Assembly: GCF_000285595.1 (NCBI RefSeq)
Contig: NZ_HE611066.1
Coordinates: 28,167 to 84,198, forward strand
From: Kurthia senegalensis
Lineage (GTDB): Bacteria > Bacillota > Bacilli > Bacillales_A > Planococcaceae
Length of the DNA: 56,032 nt
Direction: 5' to 3'
Below, in pieces: positions 1 to 9,206 of this stretch. Below the pieces are notes generated by a model. It was given only the letters and a program-made list of their open reading frames with translations. It searched no databases and was not told the DNA's origin. The position numbers and the translations under genes were made by a program. Position 1 is the first letter of the stretch. The number at the start of each line of letters is the position of its first letter.

Positions 1-1686
1 GCGATTGTGAAATGGCTTCTAGAAAGTGGAATGGATATCGATGAACAAGCTTTTCCTTATAAATATACAGCGATAAAATCAGCTGCGGCAGAAGGACATT
101 ATGAGATGGTGCGCTATTTATTACAACAGGGGGCAACGCTAAATTTTGAGCCGCCTCATCCTTATAAGGATGTATTATTCGGTGCTATTCGATCTGGAAA
201 CAAAGAAGTCGTTCAACTATTAATCGACCATGGCGCAGACACGACGATTCTATATTTTGAACGAAAAGATGCCGAGGTGATGGCGAAAGAACAAAATCAA
301 ACGGAAATTTTAGCGCTCATTCAGGCCCATAATGCGACTTTACCAGACGATCATGTACCGCGTACAACGCCTAAGGAAGTCTACGATGAAGAGGAAGACT
401 ATGATGAGGACGAGGATTATGAAGAAGAATACGAAGAACCATCTAGTCATGCGGTCATTCGTGCGGCGTTCGAAGAGATGTATGGACCCATTCAAACGAC
501 CTATTATCAAAACTTCCCGTCTGAAGTCCCGATTCAAGCGCATATTATCGCCCCATCAATCAAACATCCGTATTATGTTTTATTTACAACAGGGATGAGT
601 GATCGTGCCGTTGGGTATGATTTGTTATATGTGGAAAATATGATGAAAGTGCCGGCAGATTGGCTCGACGGGGATGTAGACTGGACAGACCGAGAAAAAA
701 TATGGCCGATTAATTGGTTAGTTAAATTAGCATGTATTCCGCATGATGAAAGCGTTCAGCCGAATCGAGGGGTCATCGTCCCGAATAAAGGGGATTTAGC
801 AGACCCGTACGGCATTGAAACCCATTTAAGTTGTATGTTGATTTCAGCGCCTACCGATTCGGATATTCAACACTTGCAAGTAGAAGGCGAAGACATTCGC
901 ATCGATGAACTGGTACCGGTATATAAAGCCGAATGGCAGTATGCGGAAGCAAATGGCTATACGGCTTTACAAGAAAAATTAGCAGCTTCAAAAGTACAGG
1001 AAGTGATTGATTTTCAACGACCTGCCGTTGTGGAGAAGCCAGTAGAAGATGGACAGCCTAAACCAATTAGAACAGTTTCTAATTCAGAGAAAGTTCGTCA
1101 ACAATTTGAAAAAGAATATGGACCGATTGCGCTCCAACTGACAGACTTGACGGTAGAAAATGACCCGTTGATCCAAATTAGTGGAAATATCATTTATCCA
1201 ACGAAAAAACATCCATATTATGTTGTTTTCACACTGGGTGTTAGTAATAATATTCCTCCTAATGTGACACACAATGAAGCGTATGAAATGATGATGAAAC
1301 TACCACTTAATTGGGTCGCTTCTGAAGAAGAATGGACACTTCCAGAAAAAAACTGGCCTTTACGTATGATGGCGGAATTTGGATATCATGTGCATAAAAA
1401 CTTCTTAAAATATGATGGGAATACAACATTTCCTGTAGAAGGGAAAACAAAAGAAATCCTTTTCGAATACACAAAAATGACGCATTTACTATCAAGAGGA
1501 CCGAGTGAACGGTTCGTTTCTACCACTGTAAATGAAGAATTTTTGGTTATACTTCATCAACTTATCCCGATTTATGAGTCAGAGATGGATTATGCCGAAG
1601 GAATTTATGGTCTAGATTTGATTCACTGCTTAGAAAAGCAGCATGCTGAGCATATATTCGTACAAAATCGACCACCATCTGTCTAA
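1..1686 (+). CDS. Ankyrin-repeat / double SUFU-domain protein (5' partial), probable immunity protein
   Basis: The reading frame is open from base 1, so the true start lies outside the window. The N-terminal part carries ankyrin-type repeats (for example AAAEGHYEMVRYLLQQGA and VVQLLIDHGADTTI). An acidic linker rich in Asp, Glu and Tyr follows, near residues 125-148. After it come two SUFU-like domains: the first has YYVLFTTGMSD and WPINWLVKLA, the second YYVVFTLGVSN and WPLRMMAEFG. SUFU-family proteins are known immunity proteins of polymorphic toxin systems, and ankyrin repeats are protein-binding, so neutralising a toxin is the inferred role. Four paralogues lie at 46878-56032 on the other strand. 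The next gene is a double-SUKH protein, as in the right-hand array. The protein has no signal peptide and should be cytoplasmic. Family assignment is by motif recognition only. Confidence 0.75.
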   Translation, partial: AIVKWLLESGMDIDEQAFPYKYTAIKSAAAEGHYEMVRYLLQQGATLNFEPPHPYKDVLFGAIRSGNKEVVQLLIDHGADTTILYFERKDAEVMAKEQNQTEILALIQAHNATLPDDHVPRTTPKEVYDEEEDYDEDEDYEEEYEEPSSHAVIRAAFEEMYGPIQTTYYQNFPSEVPIQAHIIAPSIKHPYYVLFTTGMSDRAVGYDLLYVENMMKVPADWLDGDVDWTDREKIWPINWLVKLACIPHDESVQPNRGVIVPNKGDLADPYGIETHLSCMLISAPTDSDIQHLQVEGEDIRIDELVPVYKAEWQYAEANGYTALQEKLAASKVQEVIDFQRPAVVEKPVEDGQPKPIRTVSNSEKVRQQFEKEYGPIALQLTDLTVENDPLIQISGNIIYPTKKHPYYVVFTLGVSNNIPPNVTHNEAYEMMMKLPLNWVASEEEWTLPEKNWPLRMMAEFGYHVHKNFLKYDGNTTFPVEGKTKEILFEYTKMTHLLSRGPSERFVSTTVNEEFLVILHQLIPIYESEMDYAEGIYGLDLIHCLEKQHAEHIFVQNRPPSV

Positions 1687-1775
1687 AAAAGACACGGAAA
1701 AATACATGTTTTTTGTATATAATGGAGATAAATGACAAATACATACCAAAAAAAGAAGATGGAAAGGATTTTTAG
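1687..1775 (+). repeat. Array spacer module (terminator-like hairpin relic and TATAAT-like box)
   Basis: This 89-base spacer contains GACACGG, a T-run, GTATATAATGGAGATAAATG and a Shine-Dalgarno GGAAAGG at 1761-1767. The same spacer recurs almost unchanged at 46787-46877 and in related forms at 48754-48834, 50698-50778 and 52663-52764. Here the hairpin arm has decayed, so it may let transcription through. The TATAAT-like box could serve as a -10 for the next gene, but no good -35 is seen. Confidence 0.5.
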
Positions 1776-1778
1776 ATG

Positions 1779-3259
1779 ATGATATTCAATCAATTTGACT
1801 GGTCCGAAGTAAAAGAACCTGCAACACCGCAAGAAATAAAAAAATGGAAGAGAAATTGCAAGTGAAACTACCATTAGATTTTCTCGAAGAGGCGACGCCT
1901 TATTTTGGCGCCTACTTAGATGAGGATATTAGTTGGCAAGGTCTTTCTTTTGGTCAGTTATTGACGATTACTCTGAATAATTTTGCGCTAGATACGTTAT
2001 CAACGGCGAAAGAAACATTTGTAGAACAAGGACGTATGCCAGAGGAATTAGTGCCTTTTGCTGCAACACCTGGTGGCGATTATTTCTGTTTTGATTACGT
2101 AGACGGTCCTGAAAATCCAACCGTGGCCCATTGGACGCATGACGGTTCCGATTCGATTGAAAATTTAATGGAGGATGACGGCCTGACAGAAGAGGAGGCT
2201 GTTGCTCATTTACGTGAGCACTCAACAAGCTATTTAGCGGCAAACTTTACAGAGTTTGCAAAAGATTTAATTAGCTACGAGGAATATGAAGCGCTCGAAA
2301 AGGCCGAATCAGAGGCGCGACAAAAAGCAGAAGCAGAACGAAAGGCGGCTTATGCGGCGTTACTTCGTACGAGTGAGCCAGGTTTTGAAAAACTTCTTCC
2401 AGAGCGAGTAGAGTATGAGGATGGTTATCCTGTTTTTGAGGGAAATAATTTATACTTTACCGCAACACTGCCCGAAGAACTCTATTTAGGCGAAAGCGAT
2501 GTGCAGCTCGAAGAATGTTTCCGTCAACTCAAGGAAGCACTGGAAACAGGAGCACTATCTGCTTCCCGCTTTACACCGATGCAGCTACAAGATTTAGCGG
2601 CGGGTGCGCCGAAGCTAAAAGGTTTAGTTTGGCATCATCATGAAGAACCGGGGAAAATGCAGTTAGTCAATGCCTATGCGCATTTAGTAAGACATATTGG
2701 AGGCCGCTCGACATGGGCGTATGATCCTGACCCAACCAAATATAGGGTGGATCGCTCAGACATTGAGCAAACAGGTATTTACCGGACGGAGGAAAAAGAT
2801 GCTTTAGAGGGTCTGCGTGAGGTTGAACGTCAGTTAGAAGTTCGATTTCCAAAAGATTTTATTCAATTCTTCCGCACAATCAATGGGGGTCGTTTTGAGC
2901 ACCAACATTTTTTAAGTGGGGGTATTGAGCTTTTTGTAGGGGATTTACTGTCCTTTAATCCAGCAAGTGCGGATTATGTATTGGACTATGTCAAACGGAT
3001 GGGTGACCGTATGCCGGCGCCATTTGTGCCGTTTGCCTGTGACCCCTTTGGGAACCTATTTGGTCTTATTTATACAAGAGAAAGTAAAAATACTTTACCA
3101 GTAGGTGTGGTTTATTGGTTGCACGAAGGGGCATCGCCATTTAAACCATTAGCTGTACGATTAGGGAAAAGTCATGACGAGGTAGCAAAAATTGTTTTTG
3201 AAAAACAAACACGTTTTTGTGCCTTTACCTTTAACGATTTTGTAGAACTACTCTATTAA
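1779..3259 (+). pseudogene. Double SUKH-domain protein, frameshifted at an A7 tract near its start
   Basis: The start at 1779 (ATG also at 1776) has a good GGAAAGG site and encodes the same N-terminus as the intact paralogues (MIFNQFDWSEVKEPATPQEI). After codon 22 the frame runs into TGA at 1863. The rest is open from 1844 to 3259 in the -1 frame. Restoring one base in the run of seven A at 1838-1844 gives 493 residues, colinear with the 495- and 494-residue copies on the right. The protein has an N-terminal SUKH/SMI1-KNR4 domain (FAATPGGDYFCFDY), a charged helical stretch, a middle domain, and a second SUKH domain (RFPKDFIQFFRTINGG, FACDPFGNLFG). SUKH proteins are established toxin-immunity proteins. 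The tract reads A AAA AAA in the upstream frame, so frameshifting or slippage could still make full-length protein. ATG 1844 has no ribosome binding site. Confidence 0.7.
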
Positions 3260-3268
3260 CACAAAAAG

Positions 3269-3286
3269 ACACGGAGAAATCCGTGT
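3269..3286 (+). terminator. Rho-independent terminator after the left SUKH gene
   Basis: ACACGGA and TCCGTGT form a 7-bp stem with a GAAA loop, followed by a run of seven T. The identical hairpin occurs in the right-hand array at 48812-48829. Confidence 0.8.
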
Positions 3287-3338
3287 TTTTTTGTGTTTAA
3301 AATTCTTCCATCATTTCAACTAAAACATCTAGCTAAAT

Positions 3339-3941
3339 TCATGTAGTTAATTCTTGAAATTCACCCGCATACATCATAATTGTACCCAAAATATCATTAT
3401 AAACCGTCGCATGGACCGTATAAACACCTCGTGCATCGTCAAATCCATCTTCTACAATTGCCTTTCCTTTAAAGAAAGAAGGTAGGGGGATAATGCCAAA
3501 TAAGTGCTGCGCATTCGTACGTGTAATAAGACGTCCTTCTTTTGTGACATCTAATAATAAATTAGAGTGCATCATTGCAGGTTTCCCAAGCAAATCATAT
3601 GCATGTTTTGTTTTTAAATCGATACGTGTCGTTGAATTGAACGTACGCTTTTTCTCAGGAAAATAAAAATTGCGTGACCATTCAATATCATAAGTTTTTT
3701 CACCTTGATCTATGCATGAATGAATCATATCGAAAGGTATATCAGTCCCTTGCTCCGGAAACAAAAAGTCCATGAGTGGCGCGGCTTGATAAAAAGGAAA
3801 TAAAAGGGGACTACCGTGTTTAATAGTTTTCATAATTCCCTTAGCGCGAAAAGCTTCACCTGGAACTGTATCGTAACGATGCTGTAGCATTGGGTGAAGT
3901 TTATTAAAATCTTCACCCAGTAATTGTTTATAGACAGACAT
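3339..3941 (-). CDS. DUF4166 domain-containing protein
   Basis: This 200-residue protein starts MSVYKQLLGEDFNKLHPMLQHRY and resembles the DUF4166 family: an N-terminal YxxLLGxxFxxLxPxLxxxH block, a central Phe/Tyr-rich beta region, and a late block with GIIPLPSFFKG. The function of DUF4166 is unknown; it also occurs as the C-terminal part of YndJ-type membrane proteins. There is no signal peptide or clear membrane span. The start has a GGAGG-type site (AAAGGAGGTTGGCAT on the coding strand). It converges on the left immunity genes and seems to be a single-gene unit. Confidence 0.55.
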   Translation of the reverse strand: MSVYKQLLGEDFNKLHPMLQHRYDTVPGEAFRAKGIMKTIKHGSPLLFPFYQAAPLMDFLFPEQGTDIPFDMIHSCIDQGEKTYDIEWSRNFYFPEKKRTFNSTTRIDLKTKHAYDLLGKPAMMHSNLLLDVTKEGRLITRTNAQHLFGIIPLPSFFKGKAIVEDGFDDARGVYTVHATVYNDILGTIMMYAGEFQELTT

Positions 3942-4799
3942 ATGCCAACCTCCTTTTAGTCATTCATTCCCTGTTTAGCGAAAAACATGTTTTTTCAAAC
4001 AATCACTCGAAAAAATATACCGTATAGCAAAAACATCTCGAAAACGCACTTACGCTGTCTATTAGAATAATTAGTATGTATTCTTACACCTTGAAACGAC
4101 AAGTATTTGCTTAGGTTTAAAAGATAACTTAAGTAAACCATATAAATAATGATAAGTTAACTAAGTTTTATAAGGTTATCTTTTTATTTTCATGTAATTA
4201 AAATTATAGATATAATGTATTTTTCGCTAATTCCGATAATACGACATTACGCGAAAAAGCAAATATTGTAAATAATAAAAAGGCATTGTAAATCTCCCCG
4301 TTTTTATAATGTAAAAAGAGGAAGCAATATAGAGATGCTTGATTTCTTATTGTTTTAGAATAAATAAAAGGCATTCTAATATTTCAGCCATATTTAAAAC
4401 AATCGACCATGTAAAACCTTACATAAAATAATAAGAAAATTTGGAAACAAAAAATTCTTCGCATTGCATAAAAAAATAATAAGATCACATATTCTCTAAT
4501 TTTTTTCATATGATAACAGATACTAATTTTATTCAAAAAAAATCAGTATCTCACCTATGTATTCATTTTTTATAATTATTTTCTATTAAAAAGTTATAAA
4601 AATACGTTATTTTGACTATTTAGGAATAATTATTCAATATGAATATATTGAATAATCTTATACTAGGTACTAAAAATCAATACAAAAAAGTATTTTATAG
4701 TATAAATGGTATTTTTTAAATATGTATTAATAAAAATGCTTTTTAATGTGTTAATATACATTTTGTAAAAAATAAATTATTCCAAAAGGGGTTTTCAAC
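3942..4799. other. AT-rich intergenic region, no gene seen
   Basis: About 860 bases of very AT-rich DNA with stops in all frames. I see no conserved RNA motif. The right end supplies the ribosome binding site AAAAGGGG for the gene at 4800. The length could hold a small RNA or long 5' leader, but nothing specific supports one. Confidence 0.4.
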
Positions 4800-5216
4800 A
4801 TGAAAAAACAATTAGTAGCAGCACTTTCAACAATCGCATTAAGTACATCATTACTTGCGACAGCACCTTTGCAATCTAATAATACGGCTCAAACAATTAC
4901 GGCTCAGGCGAAAGCGAAAGCGAAAACTACAACAAAATCATATAAATATGTTGAACATACAGGTGTTTCAAAAATCACTTCTACTGTTAAAGTAACACGT
5001 AATAGTAAAGGAATTGTTAAAAAAGTTAAAGCATCAAGTGTTCAAACAGGTGTCTCTTTCCCAATTGGCTACAAATATAAAAATTTCTCTTATAAATTAA
5101 ATAAAAATAAAAAAGGTGGCACAGCTTATGTACGTGGATATAAATTGTACGGTGCTACTGTTGCCGGACAAGAGATTAAATATAAAAAACCGGTAACATA
5201 CAAAATCAAATTCTAA
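4800..5216 (+). CDS. Small secreted basic protein of unknown function
   Basis: 138 residues with a clear Sec signal peptide: MKKQ, a hydrophobic core (LVAALSTIALSTSLLATA), and a probable signal peptidase I site near residues 22-38 (TAQA). The mature part is about 100 residues, Lys-rich with an AKAKAK stretch, and predicted mostly beta (YKYVEHTGVSKITSTVKV). It has no cysteines and no anchoring motif, so it should be released or bound to the anionic wall by charge. I do not recognise the family. A strong terminator follows directly, so it is monocistronic behind a long AT-rich upstream region. Confidence 0.65.
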   Translation: MKKQLVAALSTIALSTSLLATAPLQSNNTAQTITAQAKAKAKTTTKSYKYVEHTGVSKITSTVKVTRNSKGIVKKVKASSVQTGVSFPIGYKYKNFSYKLNKNKKGGTAYVRGYKLYGATVAGQEIKYKKPVTYKIKF

Positions 5217-5234
5217 TTACCATCTCATATAATA

Positions 5235-5268
5235 GAAAGACAGCGTGCAGCTTTGCACGCTGTCTTTC
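5235..5268 (+). terminator. Strong Rho-independent terminator
   Basis: A perfect 15-bp stem (GAAAGACAGCGTGCA and its complement) with a four-base loop, followed by a T-rich tail. It ends the small secreted protein gene. Confidence 0.9.
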
Positions 5269-5326
5269 TTTATTTACAGTATCTTTTCAAACCTCTATAC
5301 TATTTGAATAAGCTAGGAGGCGTTTT

Positions 5327-6424
5327 ATGGAAAGCAAAAAAGTAACATGGTTAGAACTGTTCTCGGATTTATTATTCGTTGCTGCGATCGCAACCGTTAC
5401 AGGGGTACTAATTCATGTAGAGGATGGCGAAATTCCGTTCACGTATATTTTTAAATTCATTTTAATCTTTATTCCAATTTGGTGGAGCTGGGTCGGTCAA
5501 ACGTTATTTACGAACCGCTTCGGTGAAGATGGCTTACATCATCGGTTGTTTATGATTTTGCAAATGATCTTTGCCCTCGTGATGATTGCGAGTTTATCAA
5601 CAGACTTCGACTCATACTTCTTACCATTCGTTATCGGGTACTTAGGTCTTCGTGTATTAACAGCCCTTCAATACATGTTAGCCGCAAAACTTGAAACGGG
5701 TGCGAAAAAAGACGTTGCCTCGTATTTAGGAAAATATTTTTGGGTTGGTATTATCATTTCTTTCTGCTCAATCTTTTTCGACGATACGTGGCGCTACGTT
5801 ATTTTATACGCAGGGATTGCGGTCGATATTATCATACCGCTATTCGGGCGTAAGCATTTGAAAAATAGCCCTGTTGATACAGAACATTTAATTGAGCGTT
5901 TTAGCCAATTTACGACGATTTTATTCGGTGAGATGCTTGTCGGCACAATCATTATTATCCAACCACACCCTGGAGACTGGCATAATATTTTATACGGTGC
6001 CCTGTTCTTCATCTTAATTATTTCAATGGGTTGGCAATACTTTGACAACTTGGACATCAAAGTCAACAAAGCGATTAAATCAACCGGTCAATTGATTATT
6101 TACGGTCATTTATTCATTTTGATTGCGATTAGTATGCTAACGATTTCAATTCGTTTATTATTTGAAGAAAAAATGGACATACCGTTTATTTTAACGTTCA
6201 TTTTTGTTTCGATGGCAACGTATGTCGTTGCGACAATCGTCGTCTTCCAAGCGTATCGCTATACGCATACGAAACTGCAAAAAATCCACTTTGTCATTCT
6301 TGGGTTACTATTAGCTTGTTTCATCGCGATGATCTTTATTCAAGCGACATTTATTTCTAACTTCTTTATTTTAGTGATGATGGTGTTATTCTTCGTTATA
6401 TATGCCTTTATCTCATTAAAATAA
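5327..6424 (+). CDS. ltrA: Low temperature requirement protein A (LtrA) family membrane protein
   Basis: 365 residues, almost entirely hydrophobic, with about ten predicted membrane helices. The N-terminus KKVTWLELFSDLLFVAAIA is the LtrA signature (WxELFxDLxFV), and the later ERFSQFTTILFGEMLVG matches the second conserved block. LtrA was named from a Listeria mutant that fails to grow in the cold; its biochemical role is not established. The start follows an AGGAGG site. It is a single-gene unit that shares a bidirectional terminator with the convergent peptidase gene. Confidence 0.85.
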   Translation: MESKKVTWLELFSDLLFVAAIATVTGVLIHVEDGEIPFTYIFKFILIFIPIWWSWVGQTLFTNRFGEDGLHHRLFMILQMIFALVMIASLSTDFDSYFLPFVIGYLGLRVLTALQYMLAAKLETGAKKDVASYLGKYFWVGIIISFCSIFFDDTWRYVILYAGIAVDIIIPLFGRKHLKNSPVDTEHLIERFSQFTTILFGEMLVGTIIIIQPHPGDWHNILYGALFFILIISMGWQYFDNLDIKVNKAIKSTGQLIIYGHLFILIAISMLTISIRLLFEEKMDIPFILTFIFVSMATYVVATIVVFQAYRYTHTKLQKIHFVILGLLLACFIAMIFIQATFISNFFILVMMVLFFVIYAFISLK

Positions 6425-6435
6425 GTCGTAATGCG

Positions 6436-6475
6436 AAAAGAGCCTTCATAATTTTGAAATCATGAAGGCTCTTTT
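6436..6475. terminator. Bidirectional terminator between ltrA and peptidase genes
   Basis: AAAAGAGCCTTCAT pairs perfectly over 14 bp with ATGAAGGCTCTTTT, giving T-runs on both strands between two convergent genes. Confidence 0.9.
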
Positions 6476-6493
6476 GATTTGCTTAGTATTTCA

Positions 6494-8275
6494 TTATTGA
6501 AACCGGTTAAAGAATGCTAAAATTTGACGATATACGGCAATTTCGTTTTCTTTTTTCGAGAAGCCATGTCCTTCGTCTGGTAGAAGTAAATAAGAAACAT
6601 CGCGGCCTTTTTCTTTTAATGAGGCAACGATTTTATCGGACTCCGCTTGGACGACGCGTGGATCATTTGCTCCTTGTACGACAAACATTGGCTTCGTCAT
6701 ACCCGCAATGTGCGTAATCGGTGAATCTTCGATAAATTTATCACGATCTTTCACCGGATCGCCTACCCATTGATTCATAATCGGTTTCCAATCTTCTGGT
6801 ACAGAATGATAGAACGAAAATAAATCACACGGACCAAAAATATCGACGACCGCTTTGAAATAGTCGGCATGGCGACCGTGTAGAAGAAGTGCCATATAGC
6901 CGCCGTAGCTGCCACCCATTAAGAAAATGTCTCCTTTATTCGCATACCCTTCCGCAATGAGCCAATCCAATCCCGCTACATTATCAAGACGCGGTCCATG
7001 TCCCCAGTCCCCTTCCACCATTTTCGAAAAAGCAAGTCCGTACCCTGTAGAACCACGGAAGTTTGGCGCAAAAATATGATAGCCATTGTATAAGAAAAAT
7101 TGGAAAGCCGCACGGAAAAATTTTTGTTCAGATGCTTGTGGTCCTCCGTGTGGCCAAAAAATAATTTTACCGTTCGCATTTTCTTCTTTCGCTTTGAAAA
7201 ATAATGCTTCAATCGGTAAACCATCGAATGACTCATACGTCACAACGTCCGGTTCTACTAACGCTTCTTCCGCAATTCCCGGTACTTGATAATTCGTTAG
7301 GCGAACCCATTGACCATCTTCTAACTTGAAAATGTTAAACGCTTTCGTCGCACTACCACCTAACGCATAAAGTGTTCCTGTCTTCGCTACAACGAGTTTA
7401 AGGAAAATGCTACACGGTGCCGGCATCGAAAGCAGTTCTTCCGTCTTGAGGTCAAACGTGTATAGCCGCTCCTCTACACCTTGCTCCGATACAATATACA
7501 AACAATCATTCACTTCATCATATTTTAATACGTTGAAGTTTTGTTTTTCGAGTGCCTTCACTTTTTGAAAGGCTTTCGTACGTAAATCAAATGACGCTAA
7601 ATAAGTAAAGTCCGCATCATAATTCGTTAAGAAATAGACGAGTTCTTCCCCTACAAATACAGGACTATCTACGGTATGCTGCTCATCTGTATCAGGCGTC
7701 ATTCGAATATGCGTATCCCCTTGCTTCGCATATAAAAGAGAGTACGTATTCGCATAAAACTTCACATAAAGTAGCGTCTCTTCATTCGGACTCACCGCTT
7801 CAATCGCCGTCAATGCCTCTTTCCCCTCTAGTAGTAGATGCTGCTCACCCGTTTCTATTTGCTGTACATACGTATTCATAAATTGTGGGTTGCCTTTAGA
7901 AGAACTATAATACAAACGTGCCCCGTCCTTTGAAAGATGTGGGCTCATATTACGTGTCCCCGCTTCATACACGACATTCGCAAGCGTGCCCCCTTGAGGT
8001 GGAAACGCATAATATTGCGTATTCTCATCCCCATCTTCGTCAAAACCCGCTAAAATAAACTGCCCATTCGGCTCATACATCAATCCCGCACAATCTTGAT
8101 CATTAAACGTCAGCTGTACAGGGAAATGACTTGGAAAGTTCATCGCCCACACATTGGATTTCCCACTCAAATTCGTACTAAAAACAAGCTGCGACTCATC
8201 CGGACTCACCGCAAAATCACGCACAGAAAACGTACGTAAAAACTGCTCCACATCCGGCTTCGGAAACACTACCAT
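6494..8275 (-). CDS. S9 family serine peptidase (acylaminoacyl/dipeptidyl peptidase type)
   Basis: 593 residues, the usual length for cytosolic S9 peptidases. The first ~330 residues are a beta-propeller with repeats such as DFAVSPDESQLVFSTN and SPHLSKDGARLYYSSS. The C-terminal alpha/beta-hydrolase domain holds the catalytic triad: Ser near 456 in GGSYGGYMALL, Asp near 537 in QGANDPRVV, and His near 570 in PDEGHGFSKKEN. It has no signal peptide, so it probably trims small peptides in the cytoplasm. The start is supported by AGAGGAG nine bases upstream. It is transcribed alone, convergent with ltrA. Confidence 0.9.
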   Translation of the reverse strand: MVVFPKPDVEQFLRTFSVRDFAVSPDESQLVFSTNLSGKSNVWAMNFPSHFPVQLTFNDQDCAGLMYEPNGQFILAGFDEDGDENTQYYAFPPQGGTLANVVYEAGTRNMSPHLSKDGARLYYSSSKGNPQFMNTYVQQIETGEQHLLLEGKEALTAIEAVSPNEETLLYVKFYANTYSLLYAKQGDTHIRMTPDTDEQHTVDSPVFVGEELVYFLTNYDADFTYLASFDLRTKAFQKVKALEKQNFNVLKYDEVNDCLYIVSEQGVEERLYTFDLKTEELLSMPAPCSIFLKLVVAKTGTLYALGGSATKAFNIFKLEDGQWVRLTNYQVPGIAEEALVEPDVVTYESFDGLPIEALFFKAKEENANGKIIFWPHGGPQASEQKFFRAAFQFFLYNGYHIFAPNFRGSTGYGLAFSKMVEGDWGHGPRLDNVAGLDWLIAEGYANKGDIFLMGGSYGGYMALLLHGRHADYFKAVVDIFGPCDLFSFYHSVPEDWKPIMNQWVGDPVKDRDKFIEDSPITHIAGMTKPMFVVQGANDPRVVQAESDKIVASLKEKGRDVSYLLLPDEGHGFSKKENEIAVYRQILAFFNRFQ

Positions 8276-8532
8276 ACTACCACTCCTCTTCCCTCTGAAT
8301 AATCATCTAGTTTACCTTATTACATTATGACATAATTCGATGAGGATAGGGGTTAGTTGTTAGAATATTTAGATAAAATAAAAGTACCAAACACCATAAT
8401 GCTTGGTACTTAATTAATTCCTTCTATCTATCTTATTCTTAAAACTCATTTTTTTCACTTTTAAGTATCCTTAAAATATTTACATATGTTGTTCAAATAA
8501 CTGTGGAATGGCAACAGTAAATTGGACAAAAA
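8276..8532. other. Intergenic region upstream of the S9 peptidase gene
   Basis: It holds the peptidase promoter region and the minus-strand terminator at 8382-8411. Its right border is the stop codon of the IS3 transposase relic. Confidence 0.4.
8382..8411 (-). terminator. Terminator for the minus-strand remnant genes
   Basis: AAGTACCAA pairs with TTGGTACTT around a 12-base loop. On the minus strand it is followed by TTTTATTTTAT. Confidence 0.7.
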
Positions 8533-8690
8533 TTATGAGAGCTGTAATTTGAATGCCATTGGCGTTAAATACCCTAATATTCCATGAATACGAATATGAT
8601 TAAACCAATGAACATAATGGCGAGTTCAAGTTCAAGATATTCCAGAGAAGAAAACTGAAGTTGATTGGCAAATTTGGTCTTGAATACTTT
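8533..8690 (-). pseudogene. IS3-family transposase C-terminal relic
   Basis: Read on the minus strand, the region encodes FSSLEYLELELA and, after a one-base deletion, HWFNHIRIHGILGYLTPM, ending at a stop at 8533-8535. This matches the conserved end of IS3/IS150-type OrfB (YVHWYNHIRIHGxLGYxTPxE). Everything upstream of the transposase C-terminus is missing, and no terminal repeats are visible. The relic forms, in a different frame, the last ~35 residues of the gene at 8600-9175. It therefore marks where an insertion sequence cut that gene. Confidence 0.7.
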
Positions 8691-9175
8691 AGTTTCAAGT
8701 ATTCATATTCAATTGTTGATAGTACTTTTTCTGTTAAGTTCATGATGCTATTATTACCGTAAGAATGTTTCATTAATAAATAAGGTCGCTCATTTATACT
8801 GCCAAAACGAAATTCCACATAGATACTCTCAATGCTCAGTTCATCTTCAATTACCATCAAATTATCAATAAATAAGCTTCGCCGAGATTCTGAACTAATG
8901 CCTTCTTTTAGTTTATATAAATTGCTGAAGATATAATGCTTAGTTTGCTTATTTAAATGGCAATGAGCCATCCCCCTTGATAAATGATCCAATCGCTGGA
9001 TTAATTCCTGTTTGCTCAACTGTTCAATTGAATCATCACTACCATTGAATATATTGTTGATTTCCATTACAATCTCTTTGAATTCCTCTTGATTGATACT
9101 TTCATATTGCTTTTTCTCTAATTTTTCAAAGAATAAATCAATATTATAGGGCTTAGTTTTAAATGGGTTAAACAT
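8600..9175 (-). CDS. Unknown protein, 3' end replaced by IS3 relic
   Basis: 191 residues, starting MFNPFKTKPYNIDLFFEKLEKK. I recognise no family. It is rich in charged helices and has no signal peptide or membrane span. The last ~35 residues (from about KLKYSRPNLP) are read out of frame through an IS3 transposase relic, so the native C-terminus is lost and the gene is probably not functional. The coding strand has AAGGGTGTG upstream of the ATG. It lies 31 bases downstream of the truncated nuclease-like gene, in the same direction, and the two may be remnants of one defence operon. Confidence 0.45.
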   Translation of the reverse strand: MFNPFKTKPYNIDLFFEKLEKKQYESINQEEFKEIVMEINNIFNGSDDSIEQLSKQELIQRLDHLSRGMAHCHLNKQTKHYIFSNLYKLKEGISSESRRSLFIDNLMVIEDELSIESIYVEFRFGSINERPYLLMKHSYGNNSIMNLTEKVLSTIEYEYLKLKYSRPNLPINFSFLLWNILNLNSPLCSLV

Positions 9176-9206
9176 TACTACACACCCTTCACAAGATCAG
9201 CGTTTA

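Noticed and set aside
1084-1744. Several 60-aa open frames antisense to the left ankyrin/SUFU gene
   Set aside because: They are shadows of the strongly coding plus-strand frame, have no ribosome binding sites and show low-complexity composition.
3942-4799. A small RNA or toxin-antitoxin gene in the long AT-rich gap
   Set aside because: No conserved structure, promoter-terminator pair or open frame above background could be supported.
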